DNA of 64,000 bases from Symbiodinium natans. Lineage: Eukaryota > Sar > Dinophyceae > Suessiales > Symbiodiniaceae. The position numbers and the translations under genes were made by a program. The DNA is taken from NCBI GenBank assembly GCA_905221605.1, contig CAJNDS010002233.1, forward strand, positions 294,501-358,500. Direction: 5' to 3'. The notes beneath the pieces were generated by a model. The model ran no database searches. It had not been told where the DNA came from and saw nothing but the letters and a program-made list of their open reading frames with translations. Positions 20,280-30,860 of this stretch are shown one piece after another (position 1 is the first letter of the stretch; every line of letters starts with the position of its first letter).

Positions 20280-20371
20280 AGGGTTGAGGGTTTAGGACGT
20301 TTAGGGTTTAGGGTGTAGGGCTTAGGGTTTAGGAAGTTTAGGGTTTAGGGTTTAGGAAGTTTAGGGTTTAG
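20280..20371 (+). repeat. Telomere-like array with interruptions
   Basis: A mix of TTTAGGG, TTGAGGG and TGTAGGG units broken by GGAAG spacers. Degenerate, G-rich strand on plus. Confidence 0.85.
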
Positions 20372-20879
20372 GGACCCCCCCAACCCGCAGAAGGTGGTCC
20401 ACCCAAGAGAACGCACAACAAATTGCAATGCCTGTGCTGTCGACAGCTGCCGGAACCCAGCCTGGCAGTCAAGGCCATGGCCCTAGAAATTCGAAAGACA
20501 TGCAAAGACAGACTCAGATTTCGGCCCCCTAAGCTTTATCCCCTGGAAGCCCGAAAACCCTAAAGCCCTGAACATTCCAACCCTCAGCAACAGTCGGCCT
20601 TCCACATCCAAGCCGCGCTGCGCTTTGCCCTTCTCCTTTCCTTTGCCGTCCTCCGGCTGCTGTCGGGTTTCTGGGGTTCGGGGCTTTGGGTGTGGGCCAC
20701 GGAGAACCCCTCCCATCAGCGCAGGGTCCCCTTCTGGGAAGCTTTTCCTAAAGGACCGCTCTGCAAAAGGGACCTGTAAAGGGATCCTGAATTCTAACAA
20801 CCGCCAACTACACACGACCCCCAAGGCTCCTACCCCCAACTCCTCGAAACCTCCAGACACTTCATTCCGGACGGCCCAA

Positions 20880-20952
20880 TATGGGGGTTTACGACATTCG
20901 GGGGTACCTTAGGGTCCATATTCGGGGTTTCTGATTATCGTAAACCCCCATA
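20880..20952. mobile_element. MITE-like inverted repeat, family A
   Basis: A 73-bp unit with perfect 15-bp terminal inverted repeats (TATGGGGGTTTACGA). Flanking TA dinucleotides fit a TA target duplication. Relatives lie at 29652-29758, about 36606-36690 and 57391-57495. Confidence 0.75.
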
Positions 20953-21778
20953 AGCCCAGGTCGACTTCGCATTCCGGGCTCAAGGCACATGTCCTGCACT
21001 CTGCAATCACAGGGCTCAGGGTTCAGGGCGCAGGGCGCAAGGCTTGGGATGGTGGTGCAGCGGAACTAGTTTCTCAGGCTCACGAAGAAGGCAGCAAAAC
21101 CCTGTCCTTCCACTTTCCCTTCTCCTTTCCCTTGCCTGGCAGGGCGTGACTGGGTCAGGGGAGAGCCTCCCCAGAAGTGGCTTACTCCAACCCTGCTGAC
21201 AGCACTGCGTCGCAAGTAACACTATCGCTGCAGCTTGCTTCCAACCTACTGGTGCAAAGATCTGTTTTACGTGGCGACATGCATCTTCACAGGTATCATG
21301 GCAATTCACCCTCGCAACTTGGATCTGTTAAGATCAATTCGTTGTCTCGTTCTGCTCTCGGCTTCGGCTTTTTTTCTGAGCTGAGGCATGAGCTTATGGA
21401 GTGTTTCCCATCAGTGGCCCCACTGCAGAAAGACAAACGAGGTGACCCATGAACGAGTGTGCAGCTATGTGCATACTTCAGGGTGTTAAGGTCGGGGGTT
21501 GGAGTCTATAGGGTGTTTAGGGTTGAGGGTCTAAGCTTTTAGGCTTAAGATGAGGATTAGGGCTTGGGCATGGCTTGGGGCAAAGGTGCCAACTTGTCAT
21601 TTCCTAACACCGCGTTGTCCACGGATATGATTCAGACATTCTGCAAGGAAGTGGTCCAATCTCAGAGCTTTCTTTGCCGAGGCTTGCGGCGCAGCGTGTG
21701 GAAGCCCCTTTGTGCAGAGTTTTGATACTTCTCTGAAGCCGGCACTTCTCCAATGTCTTGGGTACGCTCGACTCACCT

Positions 21779-21867
21779 AAACCCTAAACCCTAAACCCTA
21801 ATCTCTAAACCCTAAACCCTAAACCCTAAACCCTAAACCCTAAACCCTAAACCCTAAACCCTAAACC
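21779..21867 (-). repeat. Telomere-like array CCCTAAA, abutting a stop codon
   Basis: About twelve nearly perfect CCCTAAA units (one CCCTAATCT-type interruption). On the minus strand the array begins inside the TAGGG that supplies the stop codon (TAG, 21868-21870) of the cyclo-ligase-like gene. Confidence 0.92.
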
Positions 21868-24800
21868 CTACCGGCCTTTTCCCTTGCCTTTGCCTTTGCC
21901 CTTGCCCTTCTCGCGCTGGGCGGTGGGCGGAAGGATCTCATCCGGGCCGGAGGGGAGCTCCCGGCCCAACTCCTGGGTTCTGGATCTGGTTTCTGGAGTA
22001 CATCCCTAAACCCTAAGCCCTAAACCCCAAACCCTAAACCGGCATGTCAATTTGAGCCACGGCCTGGTCTTTGCTGAAGAACCGAACGAAGCGCTCGCAA
22101 AAAGAACAACTGCGAACGGAAACCCAAGTCTACCCTAAACCCTAAACCCCAAACCCATGACGCCCATGACGCCCATGACCCCCATGACCCCCATGACCCC
22201 CATGACCCCCATGACCCCCATGACCCCCATGACCCCCATGACCCCCATGACCCCCCCCCCCCCCCCCCCCGCCCCCCCCCAATACAAATTCTGTGCCACC
22301 ACGGCACACGCTCCAGCTTGGCTTTGAGCTTCTGGAGGATGAGGATGGAGCCCTTGATGCGCTTCTGGATTTTCTGGGTGGGGGGATGCTTCTGGGCTCC
22401 CTAAACCGGGAGGTGGCAGCCTGTGAAAACGCAGGTAGGCGGCCTGAACCTCTAAAACCTGACCAGCGCTACTGTAGGAAGAGGCTGCTGAAAACACTGC
22501 GGGCATCGGAAGGGGGAGATCACTAAAGTTAGAAAATGCAACCAGGCTGCATCTGATCCTCAGAAAGCTTGCTACAAGATTAGTGCTGCCAAGGTTTTTT
22601 GGGCTAGGAGCTGAGGGTCTTTGGCGTTGAGGTCGTGATTAGGGCCGAGCATGGGATAGGTGCTCCAAGACGCCAGCTTCTGCGGTGACAGCTTGTCCCA
22701 GTAGATCCCGGTCGGCTTCGGCAGACTCCGCTCCACCCGAATTGTCCTGCATGGGCTGAATCCGGGTTCATCACTGCCTTAAAGGGCCAAGGCACCGATT
22801 CCGGGGCCCCTCAAGTTTGTTCAATCTTTTCTGGGCATTTTGGGGCGGTGCTGAGCCCGCAACCCTAAACACTCCCCCCTAAAGACACTCGCTTTGTTTG
22901 GGACCTGAGGCTATTGGAACTTCAGGGGTGCACGGGGATTACCTTCTTTAGATTGCTCCGGCTTAAGGGGCTTGGAGTTTGGGAGTTGGGGCTGCCACTT
23001 TCCCCCTCTCCCCTGCGATCTTCTCTCCTGGTGGGTGTGCAGATGATGTCCACGGGAACATCATGGCACAGCAGCTTCTCCTTGTTTGCAACAAGAGAGC
23101 AAGGGTCCTCTTGTCACTTCCGCAACACGAAACACCCAGCAAACCCAATGTGGAGTCCACGCCAGTTCCGGGTATCCAGGCGGGTTGGAGCCTAACTCAC
23201 CAGGGTTGATATGGGCTGCAAACTTTGGGGGCCCGAAAAGTTTGGAGGCTGTCAAGGCCTAGCATTCACGTCTTTGAAACGTATGGCGGGGGCTGCTTAA
23301 AGCGCTTCGTTTTGGAGTCTAGGCGCCGCAAGGGGGTTTAGTTGGAGGTTCATGGGTTTAGTTAAGATAGCTATAGTCTTGGCCAGCTATTAGGTAGTGT
23401 CTGGTTGTCACTAGTTATTGTCCGGCTGGTTCAGTATCTTACCTCAACCCATGACCCTTGAATCGGGGCTTAGGTGGCCCAATCTTCGCCAGGGCGGCGG
23501 AAGGGATATCATCCACCAGCTGGCAGTCGTGGATGCAGCTGACCACCTTGCAGTGCTGAGTCGTGGGACCATACTGCAGTGTAAGAAATATGTAGATATA
23601 TGTAGTCTACACCGGGTGTTCCTTAAACCCAAGAGGCCACTCTTCGGTGCCATCGTTCCACCCTTGTTTGTTAAGAGGGTCCAACGGGGTCAAGCAGTCT
23701 TGATTGCGCCAGGGACTGCCTCATGCACGCTGCCACGATCCCTGCTGGTTGCATCCGGAGGGCGGGGGTGTCGTCGTCAACAGCGCCCATGAGGCGGAGC
23801 ATGCCATACTCCAGCTCCGCGAAGCCTTTCCAGGAAAACATGTGTAAATGACTCGTATGCAGCCTCTACATGCCCATAACTTGCTCTGACAGCAGCCGGA
23901 TCCTTCTCCCTTGCCCAAACGAGCGCCGTTGGCAGGGTTCACGGCCACGGAACCGATGATCACCATATCGACCTCCCAAGGTACCCCGCAAGAGCCCTCA
24001 GGTCTGGGGCTTGGGATTGGGACGTGAAGTGCGGCGGCGCATACGGCTTGGGGCATGTCGAGGTTTGAAGTGTAGGGTGTCAGCGTATCAAGGCCATGGA
24101 TCCCAGAAGATTCGAAAGCGGGTCTTCTGGCCGACCAGCGTTGGGGGCTCTTCTTCGGGTCCCACAAGTACCACTCCCAGGTAAATGTTGTTCTGCGTTG
24201 AACATCTCCGTACCGGCTATCTCTGGTGAGTTCTTCTTCTTCTTCTTCTTCTTCTTCTTCTTCTTCTTCTTCTTCTTCTTCTTCTTCTTCTTCTTCTTCT
24301 TCTTCTTCTTCTTCTTCTTCTTCTTCTTCTTCTTCTTCTTCTTCTTCTCTTCTTCTTCTTCTTCTTCTTCTTCTTCTTCTTCTTCTTCTTCTTCTTCTTC
24401 TTCTTCTTCTTCTTCTTCTTCTTCTTCTTCTTCTTCTTCTTCTTCTTCTTCTTCTTCTTCTTCTTCTTCTGCTTCTTCTTCTTCTTCGTCTTCTTCTTCT
24501 TCTGCGAGCCTTCAGCTCCGCGTCAAGGTCTATGGGCTCTCCGTACTCCACCACCCCCATTTGAGTACAAGCATAACCTGCAGTTCTTGCGGCAGAACTG
24601 AGACTAGTTCAGAAAGGCTCAGGGCTTGGGGGGTCGTTTAGAAAGTTTGAAGCATTGAGCAGTAGAATTCATAGAGTTGGGGAGATTTGGGACTTGGTGA
24701 AGGCCTGAAGATGCATTCAGAATTCTGCCAGGAAGCCTCTGGACCCACAGCTCACACACATGCATGTTAATATTCATTACTACTCTCACTACTTCACCCC

Positions 24801-27382
24801 GAACCCTGAATCCTCCTGATCCTTAAGAACCCCAACCCGTGCACCCCTAAACCCTAAACATTAAACCCTAAACCCTAAACCCTAAACAGCCCAGGATGTC
24901 CGCCGCGGCGCCATACTTCTCCGCGGGGATCTTGCCCGGGTCCAGCACACTAAAGAAGCCGGTCCGCAACCTCGTGGCCACAGCTCTTTCGGGGCTTGCA
25001 GGACATTAGGGCTCAGGATTTGTGGCTTTTTATGGCTTTCAGGCTTGGGCGTTAGGATTTAGAACTTTTTGGGGCTTAGGGTTTGGGCGTTGAGGATTGA
25101 GGCTTTGCCTCGGGGGCTCTTGGGATTTCAGCCGTTACGGGTTTGGGGATTCAAGGCTTCGAACTGCGAGGGTGGACTCGGGTGGGCCTAGCTTCGGATT
25201 TCTGTCCTCCATCGCACTCACAACGCTGCCTGTGCTTGGTTTTGACGATCGGCTCCCCGTGCGTTTTCCCCAGCCCCATAGCTAAAGGTATCGTGACTCG
25301 TGTAACGTGCACTATTTTTGCATTTTGACGCAAAATTCGTGGTCTTCAAACCTCAAACCCAAAAGCCCGCCTTGGCTGCGGCACCAGAAGCATCTTGCCC
25401 GCCCGCAGAACGGAGACCCGGACCTGGGCCCACAGCGCCCTCTGAGGTTTGTAGGGTCTCGAAAGTGTTGGGGGGGGGTATATAGGGGAGCTAAGGGTTG
25501 CGAGGGCCCTGAGGCTCCATTTTGGGTATCCCGAAAGCCCGAACCCTAAACCCTAAACCACAAAAGCCCTTTGACAAGACCTTTCGCAGCGCGAAGGCGC
25601 CTCTTTCTGCGGCCGGTCGGGGTTCACCTGCATCTTCGCTCGCGCGAGTTCCGGGTTGGGGCGGCAGGGCTTCGGGTCCGGGCTTGGGTTCAGGGTTTTT
25701 GCTGCGTTAGGATGTTCGGGTTTCAGGGGTCTAGGGTGTTAGGGTTTTAGGGTTCTAGGGTGTTGGGCTTTCGGCCGGTCAGGGTTGTAGAGCTTTTGGG
25801 GTTCTAGCGTTTGAGGGTTCAGGGTGTTAGGTTGCTTTGCCCTGCAGATGCCCGCTCAGTGTATGTCCAGGCCCCCAAGGTTCTAGCTTCGATGCTGGGT
25901 GCAACGATTTGCTACAGGAGTCCCAAAAGTTGCCGAGATGACCTTGTCACCCATGTAGAAGCAGAAGATCATGTAAGACGAAAGAGCCCAACATACCAGC
26001 CGTAACTCAATAGGCCCCTAAAATTACTCTGCGACTTGTTCGGGACAGATTTTCCCGTGTAAATCGGTGACGGTGCACGGTCTGGGCTTGTGGTCTAAAG
26101 GGTTCAGAGTCTCCCTCTGCGCCCCGCAACTCGAACACCGGACCCAGAAAATAATGCTGGTTGGGATTTGGATCATGAGCTCTGGGGTTTAATGAACCCT
26201 AAACCCGAAACCCTAAACCCCAAACCCCAAGCCCTAAACACTAAACGCTAACCCTAAAGTTTAGGCCTTGCACCTTGACCCACTTCGCACGCTGAAACTC
26301 CTCCAGCTGCTCCACCTGGCAGCTTCTCATAGGTTGGAGATTTTAAAGCTTCACAGGGTTTAAGGTTTAGGGTTTAGGGTTCGTGTGAACATGACGGTAC
26401 TATCCTACCACAGGTATGGACAATTTGGTTGGCCATGGAGAATTTATTTTGGGGAGGTTGGCATTCTGTTCTGACTTCCCTGTAAGTTGCAGCATCTCGA
26501 AACGTTCGACCGCTCAGGATGTTAACTAACTAACCCACGAAAACAAAACAGTTGAATCGAGCACCCCCGCCACATGTCGCCAAGCCACTTAACCAGTAAC
26601 GTAGGCATCATCTGGGAATTTTGCTGCGGGGGAGTCTCTTGGTGTGGGCTCCAGGGATAGTCTGCGAAATGCCCTCCGGAAAAACAGCTGGATTAACATC
26701 CAGCAGCCCCACATTGAGGGTAGGGAACAACAAAAGGCATCCTAAAAACCTGTGGCTCCATTTACGCTCAGAGGCCATGACTGGGGGCTTCAGGCTGAGA
26801 TTTTACAAGCATGGCATATTTGATGTTTGAACACGGGGCACAACGTCAATCGGTCGGAGGCTGAAGGGGGCTGTTTTGGGCTCACGGTTCGGGGGCTTCA
26901 CAGCGGCTTCACCTGAAGCAGGGATTCCAACCAAAAAGAAGGCTCTGCAGCATAGGCTCCCACTGCTGCTGTGCATAGCAGATCAAAGGTTTAGGGCTTA
27001 GGGCCTCTGGCTTGACATTCCTAGCTTGGTGAACACAATCGCCTTCAAAACATCTACGCAAGGAGATACCCCCCGCTGGCACCCCCGAAGCACCTGCTTT
27101 GCGGTGAGCTCCGCCCTCACGAAGTTTGGGATCCGGTGGTGCACCGGCCTCGAAACTTGTTTGCAGGCGGACGTGCGAAGGGGCGGCGGGGTCTTTCCTT
27201 GAGGTGCCAAAGGGGCCATCCTTGTCCAGCTTCGCAATCTATTCACCCCAGATCATATGTCTCCTGCCGAAACCCGAAACCCCACCCCCCGCAACCCGAA
27301 ACCCTGAACACCCGAGAGCTATAGCTCACCCAGTGGCCGGGGGTCGGCGGCGATGTCGTTCTCTTCCATGTAGTCCCAGATC
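21868..27382 (-). CDS. 5-formyltetrahydrofolate cyclo-ligase-like protein (MTHFSD / COG0212 type), main exons
   Basis: Exons, 5' to 3': 27330-27382, 27094-27155, 26274-26315, 25601-25627, 25371-25423, 24888-24970, 24510-24577, 23903-23972, 23764-23825, 23499-23546, 23028-23080, 22674-22746, 22310-22391, 21868-21992 (stop TAG). All join in phase. Conserved family segments appear in order: IWDYMEEND, RPVHHRIPNF, VNPDRPQKE, LLVPQP, LRTGFFSVLDPGKIP, GSVAVNPANGARLGKGE, FAELEYGML, HDCQLVDDIP, HDVPVDIICTPT, LPKPTGIYWDKLSPQKL. The C-terminus is a Lys-Gly repeat after LPPTAQRE. GARLGKGEG is the cyclo-ligase nucleotide/substrate-binding signature. Classical enzymes make 5,10-methenyl-THF from 5-formyl-THF; whether this subfamily does is uncertain. 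Donors are GT, GC and GA. The resemblance is to the plant and animal MTHFSD-type proteins, recalled rather than searched. Confidence 0.87.
22155..22283 (+). repeat. ATGACCCCC nonamer tandem repeat and C-run
   Basis: About eleven 9-bp units (CATGACCCC type), followed by long C homopolymers to 22280. It lies in the last intron of the cyclo-ligase-like gene (21993-22309). The Gly/Ser/Trp repeat frame it opens is spurious. Confidence 0.9.
24231..24503 (+). repeat. TTC/GAA trinucleotide array
   Basis: About 270 bp of TTC with a few interruptions near 24347 and 24471-24490. The strand is homopurine-homopyrimidine and can form triplex DNA. It lies in the intron 23973-24509 of the cyclo-ligase-like gene, on the minus strand as GAA. 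The poly-Arg, poly-Glu and poly-Phe ORFs are artefacts. Confidence 0.97.
24845..24887 (-). repeat. Telomere-like array at a splice donor
   Basis: On the minus strand the array begins GTTTAGGG and directly follows the exon ending at 24888. The first GT is the splice donor. The next exon (24510-24577) completes the split codon in phase, so this use of a telomere-type unit as donor is supported by homology. Confidence 0.85.
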
Positions 27383-27837
27383 CTGAACTTAGTTGCTCAG
27401 TAACCTAAGAATGAACAGGGTGCCCATGTTTTGTTTGGGGTTGCAAGGGATCCGGGTGGGGGAGGCAAGCTTGAAGGGTTCAGGATCTCGCTGTTAGGGC
27501 TGACACAAACTAGGATGTGTATGGCTCCGCAACAGCCAGTTTCTTCGGGGGGCTTACTCGTTTCCCTCTGATTGTGGCTTCTATGGAACAGAACGGCCCC
27601 TCTTTGCAATAGGATAGGGTTGTCTCTATGCTCTATACAACATGAAAGAACCCACCCGCCAGCCCTCACTGCCGTGCCACAGCATGCAGACGACTCGCAC
27701 TCTGACGCTTTTCTACCAGCTGACGCGGGAAGACTCGCTGACTAGTGGGCCACCGCCCCGGAGCAAAAAGACCACCGCCATCGTGGATGGCCCGCGCCTT
27801 ACAAAAGACCCTGAAAGCCCGAATGAGCCCCGAAGAT

Positions 27838-27965
27838 CAAGGCCCCTGAACCCTCAAGCCCTAAACCCTCAACCCTAAACCTTCAACCCTCAACCCTCAA
27901 CCCTAAACCCAATAACCCTAAACCCTAGACCCTAAAAACCCCTAAGCCGTGAACCCGAAACCCAA
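27838..27965 (-). repeat. Degenerate telomere-like run
   Basis: CCCTAAA, CCCTCAA and CCTTCAA units over about 120 bp, inside the intron between the exons ending at 27998 and starting at 27382. Confidence 0.85.
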
Positions 27966-27997
27966 AAACCCTAAACACAAAAATTCCAAACCCTCTC

Positions 27998-30860
27998 CTC
28001 TGCCGGATTTTCCACTTCCAGGCACCTCGCTCTCCCGTCTCGCCACGGGCCTCGGCCTCCTCGACGGCCTTGCGTCTTTTGCTGTTGCTGTTTGGGTTTG
28101 GGTCGAATGTTTAGGGTTGAGGGTTTAGGGTTAAGGGTTCTGGGTTTAGGGTTAGGGCAGGGTTTAGAGCGGATTAGGGATTGAGGGTTTAGTGTTGAGG
28201 GATTAGGGTTGCGGTTTAGGGCTGAGGTTTAGGGATTTTCGGCAACCCGAAGCCTTGTAGGGGAGTTTCCGAAAATTGGGGGCTCCTTGTTGGGGTTTAG
28301 GGTTTAGGATGATCGTATTTTGGGGTCTGTAAAGGGGTTCCTGCATTTTGGGAAATCCCATACTTACCCCAAACCTTCCCGGCCTTCATGTGCGCCGACA
28401 TACCTGAAGTGCAGGAAGTCGTGGGTTTGAGGTTTAACAAAAGCTTAGGGCTCAGAGACTAAGGATATGTTGATGAGTACGGCACCCTGATCATGCTTGA
28501 GAATAAGCCCTCATTCACGCACAGCTATCCCACGCACAGGGGCGGCCGCTCCTAGCGTCGGGGTTCCAAGGCTTCATATGGGGCCCAGAGTTGAACTTGG
28601 CATTCTTTGCCCAAAACCCCGAAGGTCCGGTGCACAAGACCTGTCTTGAAGGCTTTGAGCTGATCCTTAAGGTACCAGGGTTTTCCTGGCATCTTCTGGC
28701 GTGAGGGTGTAGGGATTTAAAGGTTGGGGTTAGGGAGGTTGGGGTTAGGGATTAGGAGTTTGGGCCTAAAGGGCTGAGGGTAGACTAAGTTGTTGAGATA
28801 CATGTTCCTCTGCGGCCTCGTCTCGGTCTGAACGTAGTTGCTGGGTACCGAAGTCAGACTCAGGTAATTTACCCACTTCTCTCTCAAGCAACAAAGTCAC
28901 TTAGCTCTTCGTGTGTCAACGCAACTATCTGCATGTAGCTGCTACTGCTCAAGCATGAAAGCCCTTCACCTCCACTTCGCTAATTGGGTCATGGGGAACA
29001 GAGAATTTCATACTTGAGGTTGAAGGCTACGGGCATACACCTACATGAACTGGGCCCAGGAGCGTTCGCGAGCCTCCTGGTCGAGACGTAGTCGCTCCGT
29101 CTCGCTCTCATGCATGGCTTGCCACAAGGTGACTACTTGAGCATATTGTAACCTTAAGGGCTTAGGGCTTAGGGCTTAAGGATTAGGGCTTAGGGCTTCG
29201 GGCTGAGGGCTTAGGGCTTAGGGCTTCGGGGCTTGGGTGTCTTCATCGCAGTGTGCTCGGAGCTTCACGCATGCAGACTAGCCCTCCACCGATAGAGAGC
29301 CCCAGAAGAGCTAACTTCAATCAGACGCCCGGAAAGCCATAAACCCTAAGCACCTCAAGCTCCGAAGTTGAGCAAAAGGCTGCTAGTATCTGAACCAAAT
29401 GAGTCTACGGCTTGAGGCCACAAAGAGCCCATTCTAGAAACGAAGATAACATCCTAAACAAGCAGCAAGCCAGGACATTTCCATCGAACTTTGCACTCTG
29501 CGGGTGAATTCATAGCAAAACACAAGTGCCGTTACATTGGAGGCAAAGCAAAGGGGACCTAAATGCACGGCCAAATGCTCAATGGAATGTTTTCGGCTCA
29601 GTACATTGGTGAAACTAGCTCCGAGCAGAGGTTTGGGGGCTTAGGGCTTCTGTGGGGGTTTACGAAAATGAGGGGCCCCTAATATAGACCCCCAGATAGC
29701 AGGATCCCCTTATACTAAGGACCCCAATAAGGGCACCCCTATTTTCGGAAACCCCCATGTTGCGGCGAAGGTAGGGACCCAAGGGCCATGAAGGATTCGT
29801 GATGCGATCCCGATAGGGTTGAGGGTTTAGGGTTTAGGGCTTCGGGTTTAGGGTTTAGGATTTCCCGCCCAACCGAGTTTGGCCCTTAACGAACAGCTGC
29901 CACTTCTTCGCGCAGCCACACCTCGTGCGAGCAAGTGCCATGATCTCTTCATGACCACCGAAGACATGAATAACCTCTACAGGATATGCAGAAGACCAGA
30001 GCACCCAAGCATGAACGAAACATGCTGGTTCGCTTTAGAGAAAAGTGACTACTGTAATGCAGGGCTTCTTCTGGGACCGACATAATCGCAAGCTTCAGGA
30101 GGTGCCTCAGAAACCTGAAGTAGCGGCCAGCATCACAGTTTTTCGCACCGTGCTTGAGAGAGGTCTCGTGCCTCTACTTCAGCGCTGTGCAATCGGCCCG
30201 GATCGCCGCTTTTGCGTGGCGAACCCTCACGAGCCCCGCCCCAAGGGGGGCTCCAAGGAACTGTGGGGTCAAAATCCGGCCGCTGTTATTGAAAAGGGCG
30301 CCGAGGGGCAGATCGAAACGGGGACGGGAAGCGAGTAGGTGTCCGTGCATGACATCACTGAAGCAGGGGCCCTTCTGAGGGACCCTAGCGTTGGGGGGTG
30401 GGGGGGGGGGCGAAATTGCAGCTACGTAGGTGTATAGGGACCGAATGTAAGAGTTGTACACGGTAGCACTTCGTAAAGCCTGGGTTGAACGTCGCACGAA
30501 CATCAAAATTGCTGAGGGGCTCTCCAGGATATTCTCCTGAATTCTGCGGACTTTGGGCGCGCCAGATCACAGATACCACCCAAGGCCTGCAAATCTTCCA
30601 ATCTCCTGACTCTTGACTGGAAAGGCAATTTTGAAAAGACTGGAGGGGTCCGTTGCACCACCTCCAAAAGACTGGAGGGGTCCGTTGCACCACCTCCAAA
30701 CACCTTTCGGACAAGCCTGGCTGCGGCTCCCTTGACAAAGTGTATAGAATCCCTGCCTCACGGGAGGCAACTTTACGGCTGCTCTACATCATGTAGTAGG
30801 ACTCCTTACAGAGCTCCCCCCGGCCAAGTCCAAAACAAAATCGACATCTTGGAACGCCAT
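27998..30860 (-). CDS. Cyclo-ligase-like gene, probable 5' exons
   Basis: Three exons probably precede the main set. The exon ending at 27998 (from about 28090) reads AVEEAEARGETGERGAWKWK and ends with two bases of an Arg codon at a GA donor (GAGAGG). It joins in phase to 27382 to give ...KIRQR-IWDYMEEND. AWKW-x-IR-x-RIWD is conserved in plant homologues. About 29056-29135 encodes a coiled-coil-like piece containing ESETERLRLDQEARERS, matching the ERLRLD-EAR segment of those homologues; its borders are approximate. A candidate first exon at 30810-30860 has an ATG, the peptide MAFQDVDFVLDLAGGSS and a GTAAGG donor. It is supported only by signals, and exons between 29135 and 30810 are missing. 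Confidence 0.55.
29652..29758. mobile_element. MITE-like inverted repeat, family A
   Basis: A 107-bp unit with imperfect termini of nearly 30 bp (GTGGGGGTTTACGAAAATGA on the left against CATGGGGGTTTCCGAAAATA for the right end reversed). The interior (GGATCC, AAGGACC) is shared with 57391-57495 in opposite orientation. Confidence 0.75.
30637..30700 (+). repeat. Perfect 32-bp tandem duplication
   Basis: Two identical 32-bp units (30637-30668 and 30669-30700), each starting AGACTGGAGGGGTCCG. Probably a recent local duplication. No coding role was found. Confidence 0.9.

Larger units (their letters stand above)
14287..21867. other. Unresolved region with many exon-like pieces
   Basis: About 7.6 kb of degenerate telomere-like repeat alternating with short coding-like segments. 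Minus-strand candidates with AG/GT flanks lie near 14925-15035, 15570-15615, 20388-20486, 20590-20660, 20705-20776 and 21085-21165. Two of them (20590-20660 and 21085-21165) are Lys/Gly-rich. Plus-strand candidates lie near 17540-17610 and 17680-17770. A minus frame with a signal-peptide-like start lies at 17853-18095. None matches a family I recognise, and such frames were misleading elsewhere in this window, so no gene is called. A GATG-rich stretch runs at about 16150-16480. Confidence 0.3.

Noticed and set aside
23721-24560. 279-codon minus ORF with poly-Arg and poly-Glu
   Set aside because: It fuses the GAA array with two real exons (23903-23972 and 24510-24577) through intron sequence; homology shows introns between them.
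27665-27825. Minus-strand exon candidate and overlapping plus ORF of natural composition
   Set aside because: Exons at 27998 and 27382 join directly in phase and conserve AWKW...RIWDYMEEND, so this interval is intronic.
28540-28705. Minus-strand frame resembling a cytochrome c segment (PWYLKDQLKAFKTGL)
   Set aside because: It lies inside an intron of the cyclo-ligase-like gene, has no CXXCH nearby, and the opposite strand is equally open.
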